A stretch of 64,000 nt of DNA from an uncultured Alphaproteobacteria bacterium (GTDB taxonomy: Bacteria; Pseudomonadota; Alphaproteobacteria; Rhodobacterales; Rhodobacteraceae). The stretch covers positions 1 through 64,000 of the forward strand of contig CACIAQ010000004.1 of the NCBI GenBank assembly GCA_902584635.1. The letters run 5' to 3'. The position numbers and the translations under genes were made by a program. Every line of letters starts with the position of its first letter. Within the stretch, counting starts at the first letter, position 1. A model generated the notes under the pieces. That model was not told the origin of the DNA, did no database searches, and saw only the letters and a list, made by a program, of their open reading frames with translations. This document shows, piece by piece, positions 35,951 through 44,875 of this stretch.

Positions 35951-36655
35951 TTATTTGAAGGCACTCTCCAACGCAATTTCTACCATATCGCTAAAGGTAC
36001 TCTCGCGGTCTTTTGAACTTAAGGCTTTTCCTGTAGAAAGATGGTCGCTTATCGTGAGGATTGAAAGAGCCCTTCGTTTATATCTCAAGGCAAGATTATA
36101 TAATTCAGCTGTCTCCATTTCAACAGCAAGTATCCCATGTCTTGTTAACTCTTTATTGAAGTCTGATCTTTCATCATAAAATGTGTCAGACGAATATATC
36201 CCACCTACATGTGTTTTTCTCTTTTTAGTCTCCGCAAACATTGCGGCGTTTTGTAAAAGACCAAAGTCTGCACAAGGAGCAAAATTCAGTTCTTTAAATA
36301 TTGTAGATGAAGGAGTTGAAATACTAGTAGCCGTCATGGCAATTACTATATCTCTAAGATTTACTTGTTTTTGCATTCCTCCTGCTGATCCAATACGTAT
36401 CAATGTTTTAGCATTATAATTCTTTATGAGCTCATTTACATAAATCGAGAGTGAAGGCATCCCCATTCCTGAACCATGTATCGTAACCTTATTCTTTTTC
36501 CATAAACCGGTAAATCCAAGCATTCCTCTCACGGCATTTACTTCAATGACATTTGATAAAAATTTATTTGCAGCCCACTTAGCTCTTAAAGGATCACCGG
36601 GCATAAGGATGGTGTCTGCAATATCTTGTTTTTTTGCTCCAATATGTATTGTCAT
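35951..36655 (-). CDS. deoD: Purine nucleoside phosphorylase, DeoD type
   Basis: 234 residues, the normal hexameric DeoD length. [13 protein letters not shown] binds phosphate, RIGSAGGMQ continues the site, and [12 protein letters not shown] contacts the nucleoside; the Asp in [13 protein letters not shown] is the catalytic acid region. It converts purine nucleosides and phosphate to base and ribose-1-phosphate. It lies upstream of LivH by 71 bases on the same strand but has its own role in nucleoside salvage. Confidence 0.94.
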   Translation of the reverse strand: MTIHIGAKKQDIADTILMPGDPLRAKWAANKFLSNVIEVNAVRGMLGFTGLWKKNKVTIHGSGMGMPSLSIYVNELIKNYNAKTLIRIGSAGGMQKQVNLRDIVIAMTATSISTPSSTIFKELNFAPCADFGLLQNAAMFAETKKRKTHVGGIYSSDTFYDERSDFNKELTRHGILAVEMETAELYNLALRYKRRALSILTISDHLSTGKALSSKDRESTFSDMVEIALESAFK

Positions 36656-36791
36656 ATCAACCTCTTCAAGAATTTAGTTTACCTTCTAAACACTTATTCG
36701 ACTACCGAAAACAAGTAGTATTGCTTAAAATGTGTAAATTAGTTGCAAAGAGTAACTTTTTGAGTGACACTTAGAAAAAAAGGGGGAAGTT

Positions 36792-37154
36792 ATGCCATTG
36801 ATTAGGATAGATGTTCCAGAGGGTACAGCTACAGAAAAAAAACAGATTATTCATAAAAGAGTTCGCGAGGTAGTTCTAAAGACGTTAGCGCCTAAGCAAG
36901 TCAAATACGACTATGTTTCAATAAGAGAGGCGTTTGGTGTCATCGGTGATGGACTCCCAGTTATTGATGTAGATCTTCGCCCAGGGCGAGAACCTGAAAG
37001 AAAAAAGGGACTAGTAGATGGGATTGCAGAAGTTCTTCATGAAACTATGGGAGTAAACGCGGAAGATATTTATTGCATATTTAGAGAGACACCTGCTCCA
37101 GATCACTATACTGGAGGGGAGCCATTGCCAGAGTGGGTCCCAGCGGACAAGTAG
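36792..37154 (+). CDS. Tautomerase-superfamily protein (4-oxalocrotonate tautomerase-like)
   Basis: 120 residues. The first residue after Met is Pro (MPLIRIDVPEGTATEKK), the catalytic base of the superfamily, and YVSIREAFG continues the first beta-alpha-beta unit; a second unit follows with RKKGLVDGIAEVLHETMG. GGGGGAAG stands before the ATG. It is 57 bases before the binding-protein gene on the same strand and could form one unit with the large transporter. It would act on an enol/keto or unsaturated acid. Confidence 0.87.
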   Translation: MPLIRIDVPEGTATEKKQIIHKRVREVVLKTLAPKQVKYDYVSIREAFGVIGDGLPVIDVDLRPGREPERKKGLVDGIAEVLHETMGVNAEDIYCIFRETPAPDHYTGGEPLPEWVPADK

Positions 37155-37211
37155 TTTACAGTACGAGTTAGATTTTAAAAATATAACAAAATAATTTTTT
37201 GGAGGAAAAAA

Positions 37212-38471
37212 ATGTTTTCAAAATTAAAAAAATTGAAATTAGCAACATTAGCATTTGCTACTGTAATAGCAGGTGGTGCTGTTGCTGATACCATAAAGAT
37301 TGCGGGCTGGGGCGCTAAATCGGGCCCTTTAAGATCATTTGGCGTTAATTCAGAAGCTATAATTAAGGCAGCTATTGATAGAGTTAATGAAACTGGGGGC
37401 GTAAAACTTGCAGATGGTTCTATGGCCAAAATGTCATACGACTACTATGATTCCGCTTGTAATCCAGAGCAGGCAATAACTATCGCCAGAAAAGTGGCTT
37501 CCGAGACTGACGCCTTAATTGGAATTGGACCAACATGTTCTGGTGTAGCAGCAGCTCTTTTTGGTATTTTTCAGAAAAAAGTTGGCGACTCGAGTGATAC
37601 TGGTCTGCAAATGCCTTTACTCACAGACACAGCTGTAAGAAATGGTCTTGCGCAAATCAGCCAGTGGACATTCCGTAATACTCCAAATGAACCCGATATG
37701 TACGACAAGCTATTTGCTTGGCTAAGAAAAACTCATCCAGAAATTAAAACCATTTACGGTGGCACTGAGACAGATCAGGGACATTCAGCAGGAACCTACT
37801 CAATTGTTATTGTTCAAGCAGCAATCAGGCATGGGTTTGAATGGGTGAACGGGCCTATCGACGAAGTAACCGGAAAAATAGGAGAGGGAAGGGCAAATGT
37901 TCTGAAAAGTTCTTCTAACTGGCTGATGGCCGACACTAATTTCTCGGTTCAAGCAAGGGCATTTAAAAAGTCAGGCGCCGATTTATTTATAGTTTCTTCA
38001 CACCCTTTTACTACCTGTGGTTTTCTAAAAGAGTTGGGAAGAATGAAAGCTATGCCAAAAATGATGGTAGGCTTGACTTCATCGTCTTCTGCAGAAACAT
38101 TGAAGGGTTGCCCAAAGCAAGCTGAAGGTATGATAATCCCAACAAGTTTCGCACCAATCACACCTGCCGCTAAAGAAGTAGCTGCTTTAGCTGCTGCTAA
38201 CGGTGGAGCTGCTGACTTGCATAGTGCTGCTGCTTGGGAAAATGTTATGATTATTAAAGACGTCATAGAAGCAGTGGGAATTACCGGCGACCCTTCAAAA
38301 GTCAAAGAAGAAAGAGCCAAGATACGTGATGGTTTAGAAGCTTTGGAAACTACAGAAGGCTTAATAGGGAAAGTCACCAGAGTTCAAGATCAGGGTGAAG
38401 CACTCAAGCCATTTGTTTTTGTTCATGCTCAGAATGGAAATTGGGAAGTTCTTCACGACCCAAGAAACTAA
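37212..38471 (+). CDS. Periplasmic substrate-binding protein for the double Liv-type transporter
   Basis: 419 residues. Signal peptide about 1-25 (LATLAFATVIAGGAVA), then TIKIAGWGAKSGPLRSFGV and the two-lobed Peripla_BP_6 fold. DSACNPEQAITIARKVAS and IGPTCSGVAAALFG line the ligand cleft. GGAGG lies 7 bases before the ATG, an especially good ribosome site. It is the only binding protein for two permease/ATPase sets downstream. Ligand unknown. Confidence 0.92.
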   Translation: MFSKLKKLKLATLAFATVIAGGAVADTIKIAGWGAKSGPLRSFGVNSEAIIKAAIDRVNETGGVKLADGSMAKMSYDYYDSACNPEQAITIARKVASETDALIGIGPTCSGVAAALFGIFQKKVGDSSDTGLQMPLLTDTAVRNGLAQISQWTFRNTPNEPDMYDKLFAWLRKTHPEIKTIYGGTETDQGHSAGTYSIVIVQAAIRHGFEWVNGPIDEVTGKIGEGRANVLKSSSNWLMADTNFSVQARAFKKSGADLFIVSSHPFTTCGFLKELGRMKAMPKMMVGLTSSSSAETLKGCPKQAEGMIIPTSFAPITPAAKEVAALAAANGGAADLHSAAAWENVMIIKDVIEAVGITGDPSKVKEERAKIRDGLEALETTEGLIGKVTRVQDQGEALKPFVFVHAQNGNWEVLHDPRN

Positions 38472-38493
38472 ATCAACTGAATAAGACAGAATG

Positions 38494-38531
38494 CCTGGGC
38501 GGACATAACGTGTCCGGCCAGGTATTTTTTT
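38494..38531 (+). terminator. Attenuating hairpin between binding protein and permeases
   Basis: CCTGGGCGGACA and TGTCCGGCCAGG form a 12-position stem with one G-G mismatch and a 5-base loop, followed by seven T residues. It lies between the binding-protein stop and the first permease start, so it probably lets only part of transcription go on to the membrane genes and keeps the binding protein in excess. Confidence 0.8.
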
Positions 38532-38548
38532 AAAAAGATTTTTAAGTT

Positions 38549-39442
38549 ATGGGCATCGGTTTTATTGACATCCTTCAATCTTTGATAGATGGAATTCTTT
38601 TTGGGTCTATTTATGCACTTATTGGACTTGGTTTCACATTAATTTTTGGGGCGATGGAGAAATTAAATATGGCTTATGCTGCATCTTCTATAGGCGGCGC
38701 CTATGTGGGCTTAGGTATTGCTACGCTCTTTTCGCTACCCCTAGTTTTGATTTTTTTTATCGGCCCAATCGCAGCAGGATTGCTTAGCATATTGGTATAC
38801 TTGGTTTCCTTTCGCTTAATTCCTGCAAGCAACCATCTCGGCTCTTTAATGGCCTCTATAGGAGCATTGTTTTTTATTGATGAAGTTATAATTCACGAAA
38901 CTCAGGGGTCTCCACTTACCTTTCCGGAATTAGGAATTTTTTCAGAGGCTTATTTTATGCTAGGAGATCTTGGTTTTAGAGGAGACTTAATTTTCATAAT
39001 GATATTTGGTTTGGTATCCATGGGAGTAATAATTTACCTTCTTTATTATACCCGTCTTGGATTAGCAACCAGGGCAGTTTCTCAGCAGAATATTGCGGCC
39101 CGATTGTGTGGCATACCTATTCATGCAACAAACATATCAACTTTCGTGCTAGCAGGCATTTTAGGCGGATTCGCCGGGTGTTTGGCTGCAGCCTCCGTTG
39201 GTGTAATTTCCCCACTTCTTACAATCCCTATCACCATTAAGGGTTTGGTAGCTGCAGTAATTGGTGGTCTAGGTAGCATACGTGGGGCTATCATTGCAGG
39301 ACTTTTAATTGGTGGCGTAGAAAATTTTTTTCTACTAGTAAGGGGAGTTAACGAACGTGATATTTATGTTTTCCTATTATTGTTTGTTTTTTTAGTTTTG
39401 AGACCAAATGGTCTCTTTGGTAATGAGATAAGTAGAGACTGA
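38549..39442 (+). CDS. livH: Liv-type permease LivH, set 1
   Basis: 297 residues, polytopic; GSIYALIGLGFTLIFGAMEK and NMAYAASSIG near the N-terminus match LivH. GLVAAVIGGLGSIRGAIIAG is the conserved C-terminal loop. First membrane gene after the attenuator; four bases precede LivM of the same set. Confidence 0.92.
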   Translation: MGIGFIDILQSLIDGILFGSIYALIGLGFTLIFGAMEKLNMAYAASSIGGAYVGLGIATLFSLPLVLIFFIGPIAAGLLSILVYLVSFRLIPASNHLGSLMASIGALFFIDEVIIHETQGSPLTFPELGIFSEAYFMLGDLGFRGDLIFIMIFGLVSMGVIIYLLYYTRLGLATRAVSQQNIAARLCGIPIHATNISTFVLAGILGGFAGCLAAASVGVISPLLTIPITIKGLVAAVIGGLGSIRGAIIAGLLIGGVENFFLLVRGVNERDIYVFLLLFVFLVLRPNGLFGNEISRD

Positions 39443-39445
39443 TAT

Positions 39446-40342
39446 ATGGAATTTTATTTAGGCATATTGCAGACAATTGGATTTCATACGCTCTTAGGGT
39501 TATCTGCATATTTACTTCTACTTACAGGTCAATTAAGCATGGCGCAGGTTGGCTTCTTTGCGATCGGTGCCTACGCCTCTGGTATCTTAACCGTTATTTA
39601 TGGGTTACATATTTTTTTAGCCCTGGGCGTAGGTGCAGTTACCGCCAGTTTTTTTGCATTTCTAGTCGGCTTTCCAGCTCTCAGGATTAAAGGGCTCATG
39701 TTAGTAATCGCGACCATTGCTTTTTCTGAAATAGTAAGGCTCTACTTCTTTAATCTAAGATGGCGAATAGAAAAAGGTGGCGTTGAGGTTGGCCCAGATG
39801 GTGCTCAAGGTTTTCGGGAGATTAGATATTTTGCTGCAAATGGATGGGAACCCTACCAAATTGTATCCTTTATCTGGATTGTTGTTATTTTGGTAATAGC
39901 TGCATTATGGTGGCTTGATAGAGTAAAAGTAGGGTCTGTTTTGAGAGCGGTTGGTGAGGATGAGTTAGCTGCTCAAAGCTCTGGTGTAAATTTAACTATC
40001 GTGAAAGTTAGCGCAATGACGGGGGGTGGTTTTATTGCTGGTATAGCTGGCGGTTTATATGCTCATTCCACAACATACGTTGATCACAATAGTTTCACAA
40101 TATTATTAGCGACTTTTGCTGTTGCTTATCCAATTTTGGGTGGACTGAAGAATGTCTTTGGGACCTTATTCGCAGTTGTATTCATACAAGGTATATTAAT
40201 TGAAGGACTTCGATTTTTGGGTGATTACAGAAATCTTTTATTCGGTCTTCTAATAATTATTGTCATGAACTTTTATCCTAAGGGACTAATCAATATTCCT
40301 ATTTTTAATTTTTCCAGGCGTACTAAAAAAGGGGATACATGA
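39446..40342 (+). CDS. livM: Liv-type permease LivM, set 1
   Basis: 298 residues. LLTGQLSMAQVGFFAIGAYA and VGEDELAAQSSGVNLTIVK are LivM landmarks, with PILGGLKNVFGTLFA near the end. Three bases separate it from LivG. Carries an extended loop around residue 110 (WRIEKGGVEVGPDG). Confidence 0.92.
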   Translation: MEFYLGILQTIGFHTLLGLSAYLLLLTGQLSMAQVGFFAIGAYASGILTVIYGLHIFLALGVGAVTASFFAFLVGFPALRIKGLMLVIATIAFSEIVRLYFFNLRWRIEKGGVEVGPDGAQGFREIRYFAANGWEPYQIVSFIWIVVILVIAALWWLDRVKVGSVLRAVGEDELAAQSSGVNLTIVKVSAMTGGGFIAGIAGGLYAHSTTYVDHNSFTILLATFAVAYPILGGLKNVFGTLFAVVFIQGILIEGLRFLGDYRNLLFGLLIIIVMNFYPKGLINIPIFNFSRRTKKGDT

Positions 40343-40345
40343 TAC

Positions 40346-41086
40346 ATGCTTAATATCGAAAATATAGGAAAAAACTTTGGTGGTGTTAAAGCAGTGGATG
40401 ATCTTACCTTCAGAGTTGATAAAGGAGAAATAGTGGGTTTAATAGGTCCAAATGGCTCCGGAAAGAGTACCACAATAAATCTAATATGCGGGGTGTTCCC
40501 CGTTGATTTAGGTAGTATCTCTGTAGATGATCGAAATATTAGTAAACTTCCCACTCATGAAAGAGTAGCTAGTGGTATTTCTAGAACATTTCAAAATATA
40601 CGACTATTTAAAGAGTTAAGTGTTTGGCAGAATGTTTGGGTAGCCCTACAAAAAGATAGTTATCAGAGCTTAGGATGGATGCAAGAATGGTTTGGCAATT
40701 CCAAGATTCAGAAAGAGAGAATCAAAGAAATTTTAGTTTTTTCAGGCCTTGGTGATAGATTTGACGACTTAGCAGGAAATTTGTCTTTTGGAGAACAACG
40801 AAGGTTAGAACTGGCTAGAGCGATCGCTTCAAAGCCTAAATTAGTATTATTAGATGAACCAGCTGCTGGAATGAACTCTGATGAGGTGGCTGATTTAAGG
40901 CAAAGAATATTAGATTTAAGGGAATTAGGCCTTACCGTTCTGTTGGTAGAGCATGTAATGGAGCTTGTAATGAATGTGGTTGACAGAATTGTTGTGCTCA
41001 ATTTTGGTAAAAAAATTGCGGAAGGCAATCCACAGGATATTCAAAAAAACATAGAAGTTCAAAAAGCATATTTAGGTGGTGCCTAA
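40346..41086 (+). CDS. livG: Liv-type ATPase LivG, set 1
   Basis: 246 residues. Walker A LIGPNGSGKSTTINL, Q-loop SRTFQ, LivG-type signature NLSFGEQRRLELARAI, Walker B LVLLDEPAAGMN and switch His in LLVEHVMELVM are all intact. It contrasts with the degenerate copy at 43628. Confidence 0.94.
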   Translation: MLNIENIGKNFGGVKAVDDLTFRVDKGEIVGLIGPNGSGKSTTINLICGVFPVDLGSISVDDRNISKLPTHERVASGISRTFQNIRLFKELSVWQNVWVALQKDSYQSLGWMQEWFGNSKIQKERIKEILVFSGLGDRFDDLAGNLSFGEQRRLELARAIASKPKLVLLDEPAAGMNSDEVADLRQRILDLRELGLTVLLVEHVMELVMNVVDRIVVLNFGKKIAEGNPQDIQKNIEVQKAYLGGA

Positions 41087-41088
41087 TT

Positions 41089-41823
41089 ATGGAAGAAAAA
41101 AAGATATTGGAAGTTGAAGGGCTCGAAACCTCTTATGATATGATTAAAGCTCTCAAGGGAGTTAGTATATCCGCAATAACGGGAAAATTGACCTGCATAC
41201 TTGGGCCAAATGGGGCAGGAAAATCGACGCTTCTATTTACATTAGCAGGCATCCTCAATCCTGACAGAGGCAAAGTGATTTTTGAGGGTGAAGACATTAC
41301 CAATCAACAAACCAGCAACCTTGTAGAGAAAGGTCTAGCCCTTGTACCTGAAAATAGATTGATATTCCCTCATTTGACAGTTCAAGAGAATCTGCTTGCT
41401 GGTGCATATGCACGCTTGGCTAAAGAACGAGAAATAGTTGAACAAGACATATCTGAGATGTACGCGCGCTTTCCGGTTCTTAAGGAAAGAAGCAGTCAGC
41501 TAGGAGGCACAATGTCAGGCGGAGAACAACAAATGCTCGCTGTTGCAAGAGCCTTAATGTCTAAGCCGAAGCTGCTTCTTATGGATGAACCTTCGGTAGG
41601 TCTTGCACCACTGATTGTTGGCGAAATATTTTCTATAATCAAGCAATTGAATGAGGAAGGTATTTCTATTGTTTTAGTTGAGCAAAATGCTTCAAAAGCT
41701 TTAGAGATTGGAGATTATTTTTATTTACTTGATCAAGGAAAGCAGATTTTTGGTGGTTCTAGAGAAGCGATATTAAAAGAAAATATTATAAAAAAGGCAT
41801 ATTTAGGCGAAAGTGCTGGATAA
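41089..41823 (+). CDS. livF: Liv-type ATPase LivF, set 1
   Basis: 244 residues. Walker A ILGPNGAGKSTLLF, signature TMSGGEQQMLAVARAL, Walker B LLLMDEPSVGL and VLVEQNASKAL. All motifs are normal for LivF. It begins 2 bases after LivG and is followed by the second LivH. Confidence 0.94.
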   Translation: MEEKKILEVEGLETSYDMIKALKGVSISAITGKLTCILGPNGAGKSTLLFTLAGILNPDRGKVIFEGEDITNQQTSNLVEKGLALVPENRLIFPHLTVQENLLAGAYARLAKEREIVEQDISEMYARFPVLKERSSQLGGTMSGGEQQMLAVARALMSKPKLLLMDEPSVGLAPLIVGEIFSIIKQLNEEGISIVLVEQNASKALEIGDYFYLLDQGKQIFGGSREAILKENIIKKAYLGESAG

Positions 41824-41835
41824 AAACAGAAGAAA

Positions 41836-42732
41836 ATGGAATACATTCAGATTTCTATAGATGGCATTTTGTATGGATCTTCTTATTCTTTAATTGCCCT
41901 AGGTTTTTCACTCGTATTTGGCGTTATGCGCAGAATTAACCTAGCCTATGGATCAAGTCTTCTGTTAGGTATCGCTGCAGCACTTTGGGTGGAAAACAAG
42001 CTAAATTTCAGCATTATATTTTTTATTCCAACCGTTTTAATTTTTTGCAGTCTTTCTAATCTATATGTAGAGCGGGTTTGTTTTGCGCCTCATAATACAA
42101 AAGCGGGTGTAGTTGTTTCAATGATTTCTAGTTTCGCTATTTGGATGCAACTGGATGAGATAAGCGCTCAACTTCTACCTGATAGGACACATTCGTTTCC
42201 GTCTCTGGAAGTTTCGACATTTGAGTTTGGGGAGCTTTTTTTTAGAGGTGATCAGATCTTGAATATATTTATTGCATTTATCATTTCGGCTATTTTGTTT
42301 CTGGCAGTATATAAAACTAAGTATGGCATAATATTAAGAGCTGTTTCGAATTCAGCAGATACCGCAAAGCTTATGGGGTGCAATACAAACCTAGTTAATT
42401 CTTTGACATTTATAGTGGCTGGCGTTATCGGCGGTATTGCAGCATTCTTGGTGTTATCAACCGAGTCCCAAGTAACACCTCTATTTGGATTTTGGTGTAC
42501 TCTCAAAGGTTTGGTTGCGATGATGATAGGGGGACTGGGCTCTCTAGTCGGAGCTTTTTGGGGAGGATTATTACTCGGATTATTAGAAGCTCATCTTTCA
42601 TACCAATTCGGTCCGGTTTTTAGAGAAATCACAACTTTTTCAATTTTATTAATCGTTTTGATAATTCGACCTGGAGGATTAATGGGTGTCAATATCTACA
42701 AAGATCTTAAATCTAGAGATGAAAGAATTTAG
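41836..42732 (+). CDS. livH: Liv-type permease LivH, set 2
   Basis: 298 residues, polytopic. LIALGFSLVFGVMRRINLAY and GLVAMMIGGLGSLVGAFWGG fit LivH. It is clearly diverged from the copy at 38549, so this is an old duplication or a second transporter joined to the first. The stop (TAG) is directly followed by the ATG of LivM set 2. Confidence 0.9.
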   Translation: MEYIQISIDGILYGSSYSLIALGFSLVFGVMRRINLAYGSSLLLGIAAALWVENKLNFSIIFFIPTVLIFCSLSNLYVERVCFAPHNTKAGVVVSMISSFAIWMQLDEISAQLLPDRTHSFPSLEVSTFEFGELFFRGDQILNIFIAFIISAILFLAVYKTKYGIILRAVSNSADTAKLMGCNTNLVNSLTFIVAGVIGGIAAFLVLSTESQVTPLFGFWCTLKGLVAMMIGGLGSLVGAFWGGLLLGLLEAHLSYQFGPVFREITTFSILLIVLIIRPGGLMGVNIYKDLKSRDERI

Positions 42733-43635
42733 ATGTCTTTGTACCTCGTAACGATCTTGACGAATATGACTTTGATTTCTTTCATAGCCATTTCTGCATA
42801 TCTAATATTGATTGTGGGTGAGGTATCCTTTGGGCAACAGGCATTTTTTGGTATTGGGGCTTACGTGACAGCAACCTCAACTGCTCTACTTGGCCTAGAC
42901 TTAGTGATTGCTTTGTTTTTTGCATTTATTGTCAGTGCGTCTTTTGCACTAGTTTTAAGTTTTTTAACTGTTAGATTATCTGGCTTGTATTTTGCTGTTG
43001 CCAGTCTATGTTTTGCTGAATTATTAAGATTGTCTCTATATAAGGTAGAGTACACAGTTGAAACTAATTCAGGTACCATAGGTCCAAATGGTCCTGAGGG
43101 ATTTCAGAACATTCGTTGGATTTTCGAAAATAACATTTCTCCTGAAAATTTTCTTATTATTGCTTTATCAAGTCTGTTGGCTTTAATACTTTTTTTAATA
43201 TTTATGGAAAGTTCAAAGTTATTCAAAAACGCTAGATTGGTAGGAAAAGACCAAATAGTTGCCCAGTCTATTGGGATCAAGCCTTTTGTTTATCGCGTGA
43301 GTTTCATTACTTTGGCTGGTGGAGTTGCTGGTTTTGGAGGAGGCTTATTTGCTTTATTTAATACGTATATTGAGCCCTCTATGTTTGGAATTATGCTTGG
43401 CGTCCACGGATTAGCCTATTCAATTATTGGAGGCTTAGGCTATCCCCTGGGCCCTTTATTAGGGGTTTTTATTGATATTGGTTTATTGGAAAGTGTTCGG
43501 TTTTTATCAGAGTATCGAATGATTTTATTTGGTGGTTTAGTTGCAGCTATTTTAATTATTTTTCCGGAGGGGATTATAAGTCCTCGGCTGGTAAGTAGAA
43601 TAAAACGTAATCTAGTGAAAAAGACAAATGCTTGA
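42733..43635 (+). CDS. livM: Liv-type permease LivM, set 2
   Basis: 300 residues. LIVGEVSFGQQAFFGIGAYV and VGKDQIVAQSIGIKPFVYR match LivM, and YSIIGGLGYPLGPLLG closes the protein. It overlaps the next ATPase gene by 8 bases. Paired with LivH set 2. Confidence 0.9.
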   Translation: MSLYLVTILTNMTLISFIAISAYLILIVGEVSFGQQAFFGIGAYVTATSTALLGLDLVIALFFAFIVSASFALVLSFLTVRLSGLYFAVASLCFAELLRLSLYKVEYTVETNSGTIGPNGPEGFQNIRWIFENNISPENFLIIALSSLLALILFLIFMESSKLFKNARLVGKDQIVAQSIGIKPFVYRVSFITLAGGVAGFGGGLFALFNTYIEPSMFGIMLGVHGLAYSIIGGLGYPLGPLLGVFIDIGLLESVRFLSEYRMILFGGLVAAILIIFPEGIISPRLVSRIKRNLVKKTNA

Positions 43636-44263
43636 GCTAAAGGGTTTAAAGAAGCTATTTGATGGAATTTCTGTGTTAAATGGTGTCAATATTTCGTTCC
43701 AACAAGGCACTAAAATTGGCTTATCTGGTGGAAATGGGACTGGAAAATCAACCCTCTTAAATATAGCGACTGGTTTTTTAACTCCGGAAGAGGGAGCAAT
43801 AATTTTAAACGGAGATAATATAACTCATTTTGAGGCATGGAAACTCTCTAGATTAGGGGTAAAGAGAACTTTTCAAAAGGTCAGGTTTAACGAAGCTTTA
43901 ATTCTGAAAGAGCAACTGTATACAAATAATGAAATTATCAAGAAAAATCGAGACATGCTTGAGGGTGCGGGAATAATTGATTATTTATACTCCTTTCCAA
44001 ATGAGGTTCCGTTACCCATACTGAGAAAAATAGAAATTATAAGAGCGCTGCTGGATCGTCCTAAATATCTCTTTTTAGACGAACCTTCTGCTGGAATGGC
44101 AGCAACAGATTTGCATAATTTTGGAGAGTTTTTGAAAGAGTATATAGACGCCGACATTTGTTTAGTAGTTGTAGAACACCGTTTAGAGCTGATGAAAAAA
44201 ATTGATGCTAACATTTGTGAGCTTCGAGACGGTAAATTTGTGAGCGGAAATATTATTGTATGA
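43628..44263 (+). CDS. LivG-like ATPase, set 2, with degenerate signature motif
   Basis: 211 residues, about 35 shorter than the set-1 LivG. Walker A (SGGNGTGKSTLL, 33-44), Q-loop Gln (RTFQ, 83), Walker B (YLFLDEPSAG, D151 and E152) and switch His (VVEHRLEL, H184) are kept. The ABC signature, which should read like LSYGTRK or LSFGEQRR, is instead EVPLPILRKIEIIRAL (about 126-141), with the glycines lost. The coding frame overlaps both neighbours by a few bases, so it is expressed with the set. In a dimer with the product at 44260 the altered motif would face that partner's Walker A. Confidence 0.87.
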   Translation: MLELKGLKKLFDGISVLNGVNISFQQGTKIGLSGGNGTGKSTLLNIATGFLTPEEGAIILNGDNITHFEAWKLSRLGVKRTFQKVRFNEALILKEQLYTNNEIIKKNRDMLEGAGIIDYLYSFPNEVPLPILRKIEIIRALLDRPKYLFLDEPSAGMAATDLHNFGEFLKEYIDADICLVVVEHRLELMKKIDANICELRDGKFVSGNIIV

Positions 44264-44868
44264 TTGATGTACAAAACCTTTCTATACGATTTGGGAATCA
44301 TTTAGTTATTGATAATATTAGTTTTTCAGTGGACCGTGGGTCTGATATGATTATTTTAGGACATCATGGAGCCGGTAAAACAAGCATTCTAAAATGGATT
44401 TTTGGACAAGTAAAAGGTTCCGGTGAAATCATTATCGATGATGTAAAAATTTCAAACCCGACATCTAAAGAGTTATTGAAGATTGGCGTATGCCTGGTTC
44501 CGGAGGAGGGATGCGTGTTCCCTGATCTGACTGTGCGAGAAAATCTATTATTTAGCCAGACTCTAATAAATAGTGATGAGCCTATTCCTAAAAATGAGGG
44601 ATTTTTTAAAAATCTTTATCATTTATTGGATGCGAAAGCCTATTCACTTAGTGGTGGGCAAACAAGAATGCTCTCCATTCTGATGGGAATAGTGAGAAAG
44701 CCAAAATATTTATTTCTAGACGAACCTTTTGCTGGATTATCCAAAGATGCCATTGACATATTTATGCAACAACTAAAAATCTTGAAGTCCAGAAATGTGG
44801 GGGTGATAATCACTGGAGAATTTGACAATATTCAATATTCAGAGTTTACTAAAGTACTTAAACTTTGA
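44260..44868 (+). CDS. LivF-like ATPase, set 2, short and lacking the switch residue
   Basis: 202 residues, about 40 shorter than LivF and missing the usual C-terminal part. Walker A (GHHGAGKTS, 34-42), an intact signature (YSLSGGQTRML, 128-138) and Walker B (YLFLDEPFAG, D154 and E155) are present. At the switch position, where LivF proteins carry VEQN, the chain reads VIITGEFD, so Gln or His is replaced by Gly (about residue 186). Its ATG overlaps the preceding gene by ATGA. Probably it forms a heterodimer with the product at 43628. Confidence 0.86.
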   Translation: MIDVQNLSIRFGNHLVIDNISFSVDRGSDMIILGHHGAGKTSILKWIFGQVKGSGEIIIDDVKISNPTSKELLKIGVCLVPEEGCVFPDLTVRENLLFSQTLINSDEPIPKNEGFFKNLYHLLDAKAYSLSGGQTRMLSILMGIVRKPKYLFLDEPFAGLSKDAIDIFMQQLKILKSRNVGVIITGEFDNIQYSEFTKVLKL

Positions 44869-44875
44869 GGAAAAG

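Noticed and set aside
36656-36791. Riboswitch or operator in the gap between deoD and the tautomerase
   Set aside because: Only short 4-base dyads such as AGTT/AACT are visible and no known riboswitch core is apparent.
43628-44868. The second LivG/LivF pair as pseudogenes
   Set aside because: Both frames are intact, overlap their neighbours in the normal way and keep Walker A and B, so altered function is more likely than decay.
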